Assembly: GCA_033063855.1 (NCBI GenBank)
Contig: CP093831.1
Location: 6,696,001 to 6,760,000, forward strand
Reading direction: 5' to 3'
Length of the DNA stretch: 64,000 nucleotides
Origin: Smittia aterrima
Lineage: Eukaryota > Arthropoda > Insecta > Diptera > Chironomidae
The notes beneath the pieces were generated by a model, which was not told the DNA's origin, did no database searches, and saw only the letters and a list, made by a program, of their open reading frames with translations. Positions 1 to 15,000 of this stretch are shown in pieces. Within the stretch, counting starts at the first letter, position 1, and every line of letters starts with the position of its first letter. Both the position numbers and the translations under genes were made by a program.

Positions 1-3000
1 TTCCCAACGAATCATTTCCCTTTTCTTTACTACGAAAATAACAAATATCGCTTGTTCAAGTGCAGGAAAGCGAGAAGAACCTTTTTACGATTATGAAAAT
101 GCGAGTGCAGTTTTATGCTGATAGTAGTTATTTCAATTTATAATTTGCAATGGGAAATTAAAATATTGCAATTGACAGAAGTGATAATTAAAAATTATTT
201 TTAAAATTTTAATGAACTCTCAATCTCCTTCTAATTTCCCATTAATTATCGCAACAAATCAGAGTTACATTGTCGATGATGATTATGAATGCGCATCGGA
301 AGTTTTTCATCAGTGACTCTTCATACTTCACGTAGCAAATAAAAACAATTTCCCTTTGCTAACTATTCGATTTTTCAATCATCCCGTTTTCTCATTGTTG
401 TGGTGACCGTCGAGTGTACGTTACATAATTGAAAATGTTGTTGCTAGAGCAATTTTCGTATCGACTGAGTACAACCATGCTAATGTGGTTTGATTACAAT
501 TAAATGCATTTTTAATGTTTCGATCTACGTTGTAAAATTTTTCCAGCTTTTTCCACTTCGTAGACGAGAAAAATAATATTTCGAAATTAATCAATTTTAT
601 CAGCAGCGATAGATTCAATTGAGTGGAAAAATCAATTGTATTTTGTGGGGATGAAAGCGAGCGAGAGAGAGAAAAAGCTGCGGAGATGGAAAATGATATT
701 TTATTGTTTCGAGAACACAAGCGAAGCTTGAGCAGATTGAGTGAACAAAGTTCCGGAATCGACATGAATCATCGCTTTTGAAATCCCTGAATTCAACGAA
801 AGCTTTGCGGTGAATCTGTAATTTCATTTTACCGTCCATTTGTAAAATTCTTACAATATCAGATCCCCGCTCAGATCTAATCGGAACGGAATTCAAATTA
901 GTTGTAGATGACGACGATTTGAGAGAAGAAATTAATTGACGATCATTTAACGCCATCAGGAAATGTTTCTCATCACAGTCACGATCGACAAAAGTCGTCA
1001 GAAATGATACGTCGATGCCATAAATTTCTGTCCTGATGCGATCGCTGTTCGTTGATTATTTTCCATTAAGAAACCAGATCGATTAAGCGATTACTCTCGA
1101 TGATGATCTAGAAAGTTATGTTTGTGTAGCACTTTGCGTCAAACTCTTTGAGTAAGATTTATAGTGAAACTTGAAATCTTTTGAATATTCAAGTCTCTTC
1201 GATAATTAAATGCGCAGCAAATGAAGAGAGCAGAAGATTTCATGTCGATTTCATCAAGATCGTTAATAACGTTGGTGGTCTTCTTATAACAACATTTGAT
1301 ATCCCCAAACAGTTTCAACTTCACATCGTAATGTTCCCGCTAACGAAGTTTCGTGATGAAAATTATTTAGATCAGAAAGAACATGAGATGCTTAATTTAT
1401 TCGGGAATTTTCTGTTGCGAGATATTTGATACCTCGGGGCTTGATATCTACAAAAAAAAAAGAGTTTTCGATCCTCATCTGGCGACTTGCAATGGACACT
1501 TGTTGTTGATACGTGCAGTTGTATGATTTCTTTCGAAAGTCATGTTCAGATTTATGCTTAAACTTCTCAGATTCATGCTGGCTGCTTCGCCCAACTTGAA
1601 TGAGATGACAAAATCATCAAATCACTTAAACGTTTAACCAAATCTGAGAAAACCAACAGAGGGAAAAGTGGGTGGAATTCCTTGGAGCTCGTCTGTTGAA
1701 TTCAAATTTTGAAGCGCTTTGTGCAATGTCACTTTAAACAACCCGAGGGAACGAGTGGATCAACCCTAATGGCCGTTTCACTTCCACACGCAACAAAAAC
1801 GAGATAAATCTTCACTCGTCTCGCAATGACACATTGAACCACAAGAATTCATAATGACAAAGCAGAAATACTCTTCTTAGTACAACCGAAAGATGTTAAA
1901 CTGAAGCGTCGCGTTATTCACGCTCGGTGTAAAGAATGCTCGAGATGATTTTTTCCGCTCACAATTTCAACAGGAAGTCGATCGCATTCCTTTGTCTCTC
2001 GATATTTTATTTTTCTTTCACTTTTTTTTCTTCGTTTAACAGAAAAAATTTATTACGTCAAGTTCTCTCGACAGAATTGCGAGATATGACATCAAAGTCT
2101 GAACACATGTTCCCGGCAAAAATCATTTTACTTCAAAAGAGTTTAATTTCCGTCGTGATTTGCGATAATTGAACAATTTCATTTTGTTTAATTAAACTTT
2201 TTGCTCTTCCAGTTCGCTTAACAATAAAATTGATCCCCAATTACCCAGAATCAACTGTTCCACGTCAAGGGATGAAATAATTAGAAGAAATAAGAAATGC
2301 CGAGAAAATTGATGAACAAAATATCAAAGAAAGTCTGACGCTATGAATAATAATTCTGAAAACCAAAAAAATTATTTAGAACACTTGAAATTTGATGCGA
2401 TTTATGGAAACTCCCCTTGAGCATTAGAAACTGATTAACAGAAGCGAGAAAGTCATTTGCTAAGCGAAAGAAGAATTGCGTATTAAAATAATTAATAATT
2501 TGTGTATTGCTGAAGCGAACCAGACTTGCCGGGGTTGAGGGAGAAAAAGTCACGAAGCAAGATCAATAATTATGTTTGAGTTTAATTAAAACAGAATTAA
2601 TTAAAAATTTAATTACGAAAATTAGGATTTTTTGGTTGAAGTTGATACTTAAAACCGCAAGTCTCCCGACTTCATTTAAATTGCCGCCTTAATTTACGAA
2701 AATGGGAGCGTAGCGAGACGGAGAGAAGATTGACTTTCATGAATTTGCGGGGGTGGAAAATGCAAAAACCTTGAGAAATTTCTTTCTAATTTCTCTCACG
2801 CCTTGACATAAAAGCGAAAATGTGTAAATTTCTGTGAATACCATCACTTCGTATATGGTTTAACATCAAGTCTACGTCGTCGCAAATCGTCAAAGGAAAA
2901 TCACAGCCAAGTTTGAGAAATGATTTTTTAATTGGATAAAGATTTTACAGTCGTGTTGTCTTCTTTTGATTAATAATGAAATCTGCGATTTCTCGTCGCC

Positions 3001-6000
3001 TTTAATCCTAATTGATATTCGACTCATTTGACGACACCCGAAAAAAATTCCTTTCATCTATTCCGCTGCAGATTTGTCGCGAAACTTTGTCGCACATAAT
3101 TTTTTATCAATTAGCTGGGCGCCGAATCGTAGGTAGAAACATTCAAACTTAATGTGTTCGAGTCTTTTATGGCTTCAATGGAAATCATAACTTTTGCGAT
3201 TACAAGCGAGCTGGAAGCTCACAGTTAACAGCTCTACAAGCTGTTCTCTTGATAATAAAAGATTTCTCGAGAAAACTCATTAATCCTGTTAGTGATAATT
3301 TCCTCTTATTATTGGATTGTAGGCTGACTAGATATTCCTTAGAGATTTCTTCTTCAAATAATGAGAAAGTCTGTAGGCTAAGCTAGAAGAACATTTCCGT
3401 TTTTATCTGAAAGCTTCCATCATCTGTCATAATCGCATCGAAAGCGCGCTGTGTGTTTCTTCATCAAAGTCATAAAAATATAATTGTCATCATCATCAAA
3501 CCATCATCATGAACTCGGGGGGAAGAAGAACGCGAGCGTCTCCGTCCGAATAAACATTAATAAACAGCACCAGCAGCCATATATTCTTTTATTGTTTTTC
3601 GTTGTGTTTTTATTGTCCAACAATTTGCCGATGCTCCGGCAGTGTGTTCGGTGTTTGATGAAGTTTGCGCTCTGGGATTTGTAATTTGTTTGAACACACA
3701 TTACGTGATTTCCTCTGTTACATAAAAGCGCTTAAATATGATATTTTTTTTCTCCTTGACTAAGGTTGAGGATGAGTGTCCCGTAAGTAACGAATGGTTA
3801 GCTGTCGTTAGGCGGAAATTTACTGCTCTTCTTTCTGATGATGAGAAATTACAGTTTTATCACTTCCAGCGCAACTTTTTTTTTCAGGAATGTTTTAATA
3901 AACGCCGAAATATGTAACAACTCGATCTCTGAAATCATAATTAATCAAGCGTTGTTAAACGGGAAAAGTTTTTCCGGCGAGAGAAATTTCCGCGTGCTCA
4001 GTGTGTTCGTGTTGAAAACAAATCAAGTCGTTCCATTCATCACGTTTCGCCTCATACGCGTACGAAAAGTTTTATTAATGATCCACACAGGGAAAATGAC
4101 TCCGAGAATCTTTTGTTCGGTTTGTTGTCTTATGCTTTCGCCACTGCCACGATGCGTCACGCAAAGGGATTCTTCTTAATCCCTCAACTTAACTCTTAAT
4201 TGGTGATAGCAACGTCGAACGCTCCCCTCTCTTTCTCGACGATGTGTGTCTGACGTTGAAACGACGAGAGAGAATGTGGAAATCTCATTTTTTTTCGGCT
4301 GTAATTTGTCACATCCGCAATTTAATATTTCAAACAGCTAGCACGGCGCGCACGAAGAAGAACGCAAGAAAATTATCAGCTAATTTCGAGAAAAGTCTCT
4401 TTTATAGCATCAACATGCTTTTCGACATTTTCACGACATCGCAAGGGATCCGTCATTGTTCTCCACTTATTGCGCTCCTTCGCTTTACGACCAAATTAAA
4501 ATTTTAATCAAAATGAATTAAATTTTTATCTGCAAGGGCAGTAAAATAATGACGATTCTCTATTTTATTCGACGTTCGGAAAGTTTATTGCTGTAGGATC
4601 CGTTCGGAAATGTTAAAAAGGAGACTCAAGAGAAAGAGTTCAGGAAATCCATGACGCAACGTGTAAGTTAGTGTCCCAATTGTCCAATCGTCCCCTATCG
4701 AACTGAATGATTCAGACGACGTATCTAATAGAGAAAACGATGCTATTTAAAATGTAAGACTTGTATCAGGACGAGAGACTTCCTTCTTATTTTTTTCCTC
4801 GAGGGTTGCTAACATTATTTAACTGCTTAAGACGAGAGAAAAAGGCAGCAAAAAAAAGTGAAATAAAGCTCAATATGTATTCAATGTGCCCGTGTTGTTG
4901 AATGGAACATAGTAAATTTGTCAGCTCAAGTTCTCATTCGATGTTTCGATAAAGCAAGACGATGTTGTGGTTCGTGGAATAAAAATTTCTTTCAAGTCTT
5001 CAGCCATTCGATGCAGGGAGAGGGCAACAGAAGCTTCTGGAATTGAGTTGGATCGAGGTATTTTATTATGCATAAATACGTATTTCGAATTTAAATTGAT
5101 CAACGTGCAACTCGCTTGGAAATGCAGCAACGATTTTTTTGACGTAAATTTTAATATAAACTTTATATTTGAATATTTAAATAAATTCAATGAATAATGT
5201 TTCTGCTTGTTGAATGGGAAATTGCGCGATTGGAAAGTGACGTTTACATGAACTCTCTCGAGTCGACGAACTTCAATGTTTCGTGTGGAAAATTGTTTTC
5301 AATGAAAATAAAATCCACGAGCTCTTCCTGATGCTTCAAACAAATCATTCGCTATTCCCGCACTCATAAATAATGCATTAGTCACTAAGCAGCCAAGAGT
5401 CAACGAAATTACTCTCAAGATGAGACAAAGTCGATCCTTAGATGGATGCTCGAATGAATAGAAATGACGAAATGTTTTTCTTCTTCGTTGGTTCGTGTTG
5501 TGACATCTGCAAGAGCGACGAGAGGAGAGTTTCACACGGAGATGTCTATGTAGGTCAAAGTTGAGTTTGAGGAGAAGCCGAAACGGAAAACAAAAACATT
5601 TGGTGGAAGCAGAAGTAAAGCACTCGGAAAATGAACTTTTGCCGAGCCCCGGAAGCTTCACCGTTTGCTGCACGATACAAATTTTTGTGGTGGAAATGAG
5701 GAAGAGAAAATGAACGAAAGCGGCTTAAAGCAAGTCCTTGCGAGAGTTAATGAGAAAAATAAATAAATAAATTGAATATTTCCTTTGGCGAGAGAAAAAG
5801 AAAGAACGAAAGAGCGAGAAGAAAAGTCTCCTTTATCAAAGTTTAATCGCATTTTCGGCTGACAGAAGAGATGAAGATAAAGAAGTTAGTCGCTCGTAAA
5901 TGAGTTGTAAGATATGGAGTGAGGGGTCAGTCCATGGCTTTCCTTTCCAGGTTTCGCCTTCAAGTCCTCGTTAGCAGCTCAATTTTTCTGTAAACTTTTC

Positions 6001-9000
6001 TTTTATCGCCGTCGACATTTTCTCGTGACTCCAACTCAGCAAATTGACGAGCGGCATCTAAATGATTTAAATGACTGCTCGGGGATTTCAGCAGGAAAAT
6101 CGATTCAAGCTTTTTGTGACAGAGCTCATGAAAGTTTGTTTTGTGTGAGTTGAATACACAAAAATAATTCAACAGACGCTCTTTCAATTCGTTTGCTTCA
6201 GGCGGTGGAGGTTGTCTTACAAAATTAAAGATTGAATCTAGACGAGAAGCTCAAGGGAGTTGGCAAGCTTTTATCAGAAAAGCTTTAAACTTTTCTGACT
6301 TTAATTGGTTTTGGCTTTTCATTATGATCGCTCCATAAATTCTCCGTCTCTCGAACAAAATGTCAGTTTTATGCGAACGAAAGGCTTTAATTTTATGACT
6401 CTCTTTCGCTGGGCTCGACTCGCGGACACTAAAAAAGAGATTGCGCGCCTTATTGGTTTAATGGCCATAAATTTTCATTTATAAAACTTTACTAATTTTT
6501 ACGATTTTTCACAGCGCATAAAAAAATCTGTAAACAAAACTAGTTTGTAAATATTTAGCGATTCCGTTGCGAATGTTTACGACGAACTTAGAGCTTCCGA
6601 TGACAAAATTCACAAACAAGCCCTACAACTTTGCTTCCGATTTGGAGTAAAATCAATTCAGTGGAATTATCAATTTTAATCCTTTCTAATTGTTATTTTG
6701 TTTTCGGATGTTTGTTTTAATGTTGACACATTATTATTTAGTATATTTCGTACAGTTTTATTGGGCATTTGTTATGATTACGTTTGCCGCGCGCTCAGCG
6801 AGCTCTGCGAGAGTCGTTTTAATTGAATAAATGAATCGAATGTGCCTTATTGGTTCTAAATTGATTTCAACTCAAGCGCTCCGAAGCTTTGACAATAAAA
6901 ATTCATTTCAATTTCAGATCGAAGCGAGATTATCTTAATTAATAAAAGCGACGGATAGAGAAATGTTGTGAACGGGTTTGGACGGGCAAGAAGTCGAGGG
7001 GACAAGGTGTGATGGCGTGTATGACAGGAGAGAGATATAAAATTTATTGCCGTCTTCAAACGAGTTTTCCCTCTGCGACTTTAATCAAATTCAAAGTGAA
7101 TTTATGGTCGCTTGATTGATTTTTTACGTTCGGACGCTTTCGATGGATCCAGAGGGAAAGTATTTTATTGTCTATTGACTCAAAGGCTTGCAATAAATTA
7201 AACTCGTGTACTTTCTCGTAAACAGAGTCCGGTGCGTGTGTTTGTTGTCAATTTATTGCAACGACACGATAAATCTATTGGATTAAAGAATTGAGTGAAT
7301 ATTTGATCAGTTGAGAGAGCGTGAAAGTTCAATTTCGGTATCGATGACGGGAGGGTGGGAAGAGGTCGAAAGACAATCTATTTGGCGTCGTGATTTATCG
7401 GCGATTGGAGAGTCAAGCTCGTAAATTTGACAGGAAAGACATTTCTGCATCGCATAAATTATGAATTCACGGGAAGTGACCTGGGTGAGTGCAAGCCCTA
7501 GAGATTCCTAAACGTGCTGAAATGACGAGAAGGGAATTATTTCAATTCCAAAGGGGTCACCAGTGTAACAAATGAGAGGAAGCGACTGTTTATATTTCAG
7601 CTGCGATAAAAAGAGTTGTGATAAATGCTTGGAGACTAATCCTTTGACTTAAGTGTCATAGCAAAAAAAAAAGGATAGCAGCAGAGAAGAACTTAAACAG
7701 CTCTTTCGAGATTCTTTGGGAAGCTTTTTTATTCAACCGGAACGTCCGAGAAGTATGTTTGAGCTCTTAGATTGCCGGTAAAGAGGAAGACAAAAACAAA
7801 TCCCATAATCACGTTTATGACTTTTCCGTAGAAATGCCAGCAAGTTTTTATTTTCACTTCGCACCCTCTCCCTCTCTTGTTTGTTCTCGAAATTGTTGAA
7901 CAAGGATTAAAAGAAGAAAGCCTGGAAAAACGAAGATAAAATAATATTTTGCGAATGGAAGCTTTCTTTGGTCTTCCCGGACGTTTCCCTGGTAATTCAA
8001 AACGATCTTTCTGTCACTTTTCACATAATTTATGTGCAGCGACACTAACGACTTCGAGAGATTGTTAATCAGTCAGTTCCTTAGTCCTTAAACTTTGATA
8101 AGATTACAAGAGCTCTAAGCTTTTAATCTTGTTTCAAATGAAACCTTTAAAACGTGTTCGGCCGTACTCTTCAGGTTTTTCTTGAGAATGCTGCGTGATA
8201 TTAAAAGTAGTTTCTCCATCGATTTCATTCTTAGCGCTTGTCGAATAAATTAGCTGTAATTAAACTGTAGCTGCGAGGTGTATTTGAAACTTATTGAGCA
8301 ATAAAGCAATTCCAGTTGATTTCGTTTTAACAGCGAGATTAAGACGACGACGCTTAGTCACAGCGAGAGCGAGGAAAAGTTTTTCCCTTCAACTAAACTT
8401 TTTACATTAATAAAATTTGTCGCGTTTGAATCTCAATCAGCGTCAAACTCGAATAAAGCTTTGTTGTTGTGATTCACTTCCATTTTTGGCTTTGAGAGTG
8501 CAATTTTCCTCGCGACTGCTCGTGTGTGAAGCAACCAAATGGCGCCTTTTATTTGTTGCAATATTTCATTCCCCGCGAGCAGCACAACAACAACATCTCA
8601 TAAAAAAGTTTCGCCCAACGCTTTAATAATTTGAATGTTTCTTATTCACGGGGACGGGGAGTGTAATATTTCATTTAAATGCAAAAGTTTAGGTGTTCCG
8701 GCTCAAGACGACAGCGAGAAATATTTTTTTTAGTAAGTTATGTTCATAAACTCTGTTGAACGAAGTTTAAGGTCTTTTATTCGCTCTTTAACGTTTCTAT
8801 CGTGAATATTGTTTTGGTCTTTTCGCTTCGCTTTGTCTCTTCCTCTATAACCCAGGATGGTTAGAGCTGGTAGCCTACGAGGTGACGCTCATTAGCTGCG
8901 AGTTATTTGCGTGGCGACCTATGCTACCTGGGGCTTGTGAAACAACACAAAAGACGACGAACAACAAACGAAAATATAACTCAACTCTTTCTCTACAAAC

Positions 9001-12000
9001 TAACTCTCGCGTCTTGTTCGTTTGCCATTTATTAATTTGTATTCGTGTTCACTTCACCTTGGCGAGTCTTTTTCTTTTCTTCTCTGTTTTCGTCGTCTTT
9101 TCGGTCAACGCGATTTTTGCGTGGGCGCCTTTGAGAGAAGACAACAACAAGAAACAGACTTAAAAAGCAATAAAACGCCAGAGAAACTGGTAAAAAATGT
9201 TTCAATTTAGCAGCTTCGCGGAATGATATTTTCAATCATAAGAGGCCGCGTTGTTGTGTGAAACGAAACGCGTCTCGTGTTGGGTTTTGAAAGACAAAGA
9301 TCTCATTTTTTTATGACGACTGAACGAGTCTCGGATTTCTCTCTCAGCTAATGTTTGCCCCGGGCATTCTTCAGCTGGGTACCTACAAGATCCGACGACA
9401 TTTTCCTTCACAGCTCCAAGGCAAAAATTGAAAATCAACCAGTTTCTCCATCGTGTTGTTGTTAAACCAGTTCAATGATTCCGTTCGCTTCTTCTTCCTC
9501 ATCTTCGCTTGATGTAACAACATCGTTGAAAAAGGTTTTAAGAAAATTTTGCGTGCGCCCAAGCAACTGGAAAAAGATGCTTCACTTGTTAGCCCATCGC
9601 GGAGTAGTTCTTTAATGTTCTGCGTCTGTTTCGTAATTTTGGGAGAGGTGAGGGCAATTTTTTTATTCATTATAATACGAAACGTATTTCCTTTTGTTCG
9701 ATTAGACAATTGACGTTCAATAAAGAAATGTTGGATGCTTAATGTGCTTGATTACATAATTGGACTCTTCGAATAAGAAATAAAAAATATTCGTAATTTC
9801 CTTTTGTATTTTTTTATAATGGACACTTCGCTTGGCTTCGCTTCGCACGATTAAGCTGACTCTCGTTTTCTGTTGATGAAGTAGTCGCTTCATGCTCAAA
9901 GCTTTTAAGCGTGTTTGATCCTCTTTAGTCGGATTCCTTCAAACATTGCGTTATCTTCGCGTAAATATGCTTCGAATGCTTTCAAACACGAATCCATTCT
10001 CTGATATTTGAATATCAATCAAATACAGATTTTCAGCTTTTTGCAGGAGCTTCCAGTAGAATTCCGTGAAAATTTGCATGAAATTCGAATCAATTTTCAT
10101 CGGAATCGCTTCAATCACCAAATTAAGTTACTTTTTCCCCGGGGCGAGCTGATGTGTTGTGTACCTCGCTCGGAGAGTCGTATTGCCCTCGTCTCCGCTC
10201 GATGTCAGTTTCGCTAGGCATTCATTTCGATTAGGCGAGATATGTGTGAGAACGAAATGTTTGCATTCGAATATTTTCGAGTGTTTGAACTGCTAACGAA
10301 GGGATGATTAGGTTCTTTTTAAGCTTCACATATATAAAGCGCCTTTGAATCAGTTTGTTTAGTTAAAATGTTACTGTTTTCCCTCGATAGGAGAACTTTA
10401 TTTAGTGATAGCAAGTCATTCAAGATTCTCTCTCTTTCTCTCTTGTTCGTGTAGAAAATTCAACGTTTTCACAAATAATTTGAATAAACAAACTACGATC
10501 TCGTCTCACCCTTTTATTCGAATCGCAAGAAAACTCGGTAAAAGGCGTTCATCCGTTTCCATTCTACATTCGTCTGGCGCTTGATGAATCCACTCACCCA
10601 AAATTTATCTTGTTATTTTAACGACTATTAACTTGTCAATCAAGACAGAGGACGAACGAGGGTTCGCTTTCTGGACATCACATGGTTTTCATACAAGACC
10701 GACAAGCAGAGGAAGAAATGAATCATCAAAGTACACAAATCCACCTACATTTCCTTTCCCGGTTGGAAATGTTGTTTCGGATTGCGAATGAACGGTTTAT
10801 GGTTGTTTTATGAGGAAGTTTATTGATGAATTTCTCTGCCATCCGGACAAAGAGAAAAGCTGCTGAATCACTTGTTTTCCTTTCCGCTGTTTCGATCTGC
10901 GACTGTGCACTTTTATGCTTCAGGCTCTTGTTATTGCTTTCCTTCTATCACGTTGCAATCTAAACAGTTATTTTGAGTCTTTCCCGTCTCTGCTTGTGAT
11001 GAGTATCGTGTTACTTCGCCGCATGCACGAGCATTTAATTTAGTTTTTATTTGTTTGTTTATAAGCTTTTGATATCCAACATGATTCATAGATACAAACA
11101 TAAACGGTGCTCGCCAAGCAACATTCTTGCTAATGCGAAAATTATTTTATGATGTTGCTCATGCGAACTTTTGAGAGGATTTTGATGATTAAACTTCTTC
11201 AGAAGAAGTTGAGTAAACTTATGAAGTTAATAAAGTTATAAAAATGCTGACATGACGTAATTTACGATGATCCCCCTTTGAGAGCTTCAATTTAAACTTC
11301 AACTCTTGCGATAATTTGGAAATCACGAGAATAAATCCGAATTAAGAGAATAAAAATTTAGTATTTTCAGTGAATGAAGTTATTTTTTATCACTCTCCGC
11401 TTTCATAAATCAACAAAAAAAATCGAAATAATAATCCAAGCTCTATAACGCATCATTATCGTAAATATCGTTGATTGTTAAATATTGATATTTAAATGCA
11501 AATGTTTTTATTGTTCAAAAAGCTTCGCTACTCTGCTGACACCATTCCATCTCCTCATGCCCATCGAAATCGATGTTTGTTGCGTTCTCCTAGCATTTAA
11601 ACCGAACGAACCAACTCAAATATAAAATTAAATGCAGTTTAACTTTTTGTGAAAAATTTATTTTCGATATTGCGGTTGGTTCAGATGATTGCCTCCCACC
11701 GAAAAGCCTCAGACAATTGTGGGCTACTTGGATTTTCAACATATTGCAGATGAAACCAGAATGGTTTTACTCCCCTTAAAGTGAACAGTTAGAATAAGAG
11801 GAACGTGCGTGACGAAAGTCACAAGCTACTTCAAGTGAGGGAAAGTTTTTGATTTGATAAACATCGCCGAAGTCAAACAACTTGAGATGGCGCAATCCTT
11901 GACCTACTTTACAAACTTTTCACTCGAGGAAAAGTTTACTCAGTGATTCGAAACGCTAATTTGTTTAGAAGTAATTATAACAATAACTAATTGCGTTACC

Positions 12001-15000
12001 AAATGTTGAACCTGTGGCATTGCACGATGTTTTGTTTATTCGAAGAGACGTTTAGTGCTCGAATCGATGAGACAGAATGATTCGATAAAATAACATTCGA
12101 TTGGTTCTCTTATTAATTATTCATGAGCCAAAAGTCTATTACATGGATGTTGAATAGCGAGAAAAGGCTGACACATCGCAATCGACGAAATTTGAGCGTC
12201 ACTTGGGGCGTTTTTAATTGTTAACGATTTGAAAGGCGATAGAACTGCTTTTATTGATTTTATTCATATCAAAACAAATTCCCAGATTGCTTTTATTATG
12301 ACAGCGACGAGTTTAATCTAGCAAACAGCAGACCCTAATAATGTTTCATTACAACAGAGTTTGACTTTCGTTTTCAAAAGCAATTGTTCGACACTTTGAT
12401 GATTCATTCGATGGAAAGTGTTTATCATCGAGGATGTTATGACAGATCACAATAGACTTGGTTGGTTGTTGGTTATTCACAGGGAAAATTGGGAGATTAA
12501 TATTATTACGAAACGAAGGCGATTTGCATTACTTGCGTGAGTAATTTGTAACTCGTAGATTGACAGGAAGCTCATGCAAAAGCGAAAGTCGGTGTGTCGT
12601 TGTCGCAAATTGAATATCAAATTTGTCCTAAGAGAAACATTAAACTCAACTCAATGAATTAACCACCAAAAGCTTTTTTCCCTAATTTAGTCCTCCACTC
12701 TTCTCGTTCCCTCAAAACAACTTCCCTTCGACACAGAAAAGTTTTAATTATTTTTCACGACCGCATATTTTTGTTTTAATTCAGAATTATTTTTCGGGAA
12801 GCGAACGAGGGAATGCGGGTCGACCAAATAAAGTGCAACAAAGGCAGAATCACAGAATATAATTAATTATTTTCGTCAGAGAAGGAAAAAGTTTTTTTTT
12901 AGTATTTGGAAAATTGTTTTCCGGACCAGAATAAAACCTTCACATGGCATTGTCGTCATGTGATGTGCTTGCATTTCCTCGGAGAGAAATTGCTTTTGTC
13001 GAAAGTTACTTTTGGCATGTTTTGTGCTTTTGCTCTCTCGCTTTCCTTCGAAAAACTAGAATGAAAACTTTCACATTGAATATTTCATTAAAGAAACTAA
13101 ATAAGCACTTCATAAACAACGGTAACAATACAACTGCATCGGTATCAACGACAAACTTTTCTAGTTTTTTTGCTGGGAGCGAATCGAGAGGGCGACAAAG
13201 ACTGAACTGCATTTTCGTTTCAAGCTTGCCATAGTCTGGAAAATTAAATAGCATTTTTATTTATAAACTTTCCTCTTCCTCTTCGGCACAATCGAAACCG
13301 AATCCGAAAAAAGGAGAAACTCGAGTGTGATTTTTATTCTCAATGTTCGCCAAGATATGTGAAATTCCTTTCTCGGTACCAAAAAAAGTTTTTTTTATTG
13401 CTCACTCATTCAAAGTTTTTATAAACTCTTAAGTGCTTATATGCGGAATTTTCCTACGAATTAAACTTATTCTGTTTTTTTGAGTGAGAGAGAAGATCAT
13501 GATTTCAATCCTTTAGAAACTAGGTTGATGGTGGTTACCGTAGTTTAATCACTTAACCAGATGCAGCAGCGATTCGTATGTTAATCGAACCGCAGTAAAA
13601 ATAAAAGCAGACACTCGACTTGAACAGACACGCCAGTTCGAAAGCATTTAAACACTCGTTTACTCCCCCATCTGTAAACTTTTTAAACACATTGTGCGAT
13701 CGAGATTTTCATTCCTTCGCCGAAACTTTCAAGAAGTTTCGAGAAAGGTTACGTCGTATAAAGTAATAAAACTTTTAAGGATTTTACGAGAACTACACAT
13801 GTTGATGTTTAACAACATTTTATTCATCTCATATAAACTGAAAATTATTACGGACACCTTTTTTGGAATCCGTAGCCGGAGAAGACTTTCCTTTAACTAA
13901 GAAGTTTATTAGTTTCGTAACGGGATGAAACGAGGATCGTTTGGGGTTGGGATTGAAAAGGGAAAAAGATTTCATTGAAAAGATTTGAGAAAGAAGCTTG
14001 TCGGTTTCTTAATAAGATTATTGAGAGACCTAATTTATGAAGAGCTCCCTTAAGAAAACCTTTCATCGTTTGGCTTGAATATTAAGTCGATGGAAATTTA
14101 ATAAATTTCCTTAAGAATTTAAAGTTTTCTTAATTGATACTTGTAAATTCCTTGAAAGCTAACTAACTCATCGCTACACACCTCACGAATGTTCCCATCC
14201 ATAAATTTTCTCTCGTCTTATCTTGAAACAAAAAGTTTTTCATCAAAATCTCTGCGTCGAACGCAAGAAGAAAGTAATTTTAATACAAAAAGAAAGCAAT
14301 CGATTTAAAGCGAAAACATTGTTGTGAAGACGAATGAATGAAACTTTAAGGCCGAACAAAAGCAGAAGGAAAAGTTTCGAATTTGATTTTCAGGGAAACT
14401 TTTATCTTTCCACAACAAAGTATAAATAATTTCATCCCATTTTCTCCTCGTTTTTCCTTTCGGCGCGCCACTCCTCGTCGGAAGGACTGAGTGGAAATTA
14501 GCTCTCCTCTCCTAAAGGAAATTCAGTAGCATGTAAACAAATTTATTTATGGAACGAAAACTCGACGAAGGAAGAGCAAAAAATCAAATGAACCGTTTCG
14601 TCCAAACCTGAAACCAAAATTTTCCGAACCCGAAATATTTTCTCTCTTGGTTTTCAAATTTATTCAATTTTTACCTGATAAAATTATGTAAGCGGATAAA
14701 AGGAAGATTTATTTCTCATTTTAAGTGAAATCCTCAGACATGCAGTTTAAAAATTATCTCGACATGAAGTTTGAACTTTGAAATTTAAATTAAAATTTTC
14801 TGACTTCGTTGTAGAGAAGATAATCTAAAATCTAAGCTCTCAAGGTCATCACAGAACTCTTCTTCAATTTAAATGACCTTCATAGGAGAGCAATAACTCT
14901 TTACAAGCTTTGTCGTTCATCTTTCAGTGAGCGCCCACAAAAGGCGAGCAACAAGAAAAAACATTTCTTGAAAGCAATTTTAATTGAGCGTAATGAATTT

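Noticed and set aside
5299..5673. 124-codon frame on - with Arg/Cys-rich middle
   Set aside because: It begins at GTG, has no ATG until close to its end, and no recognisable motif.
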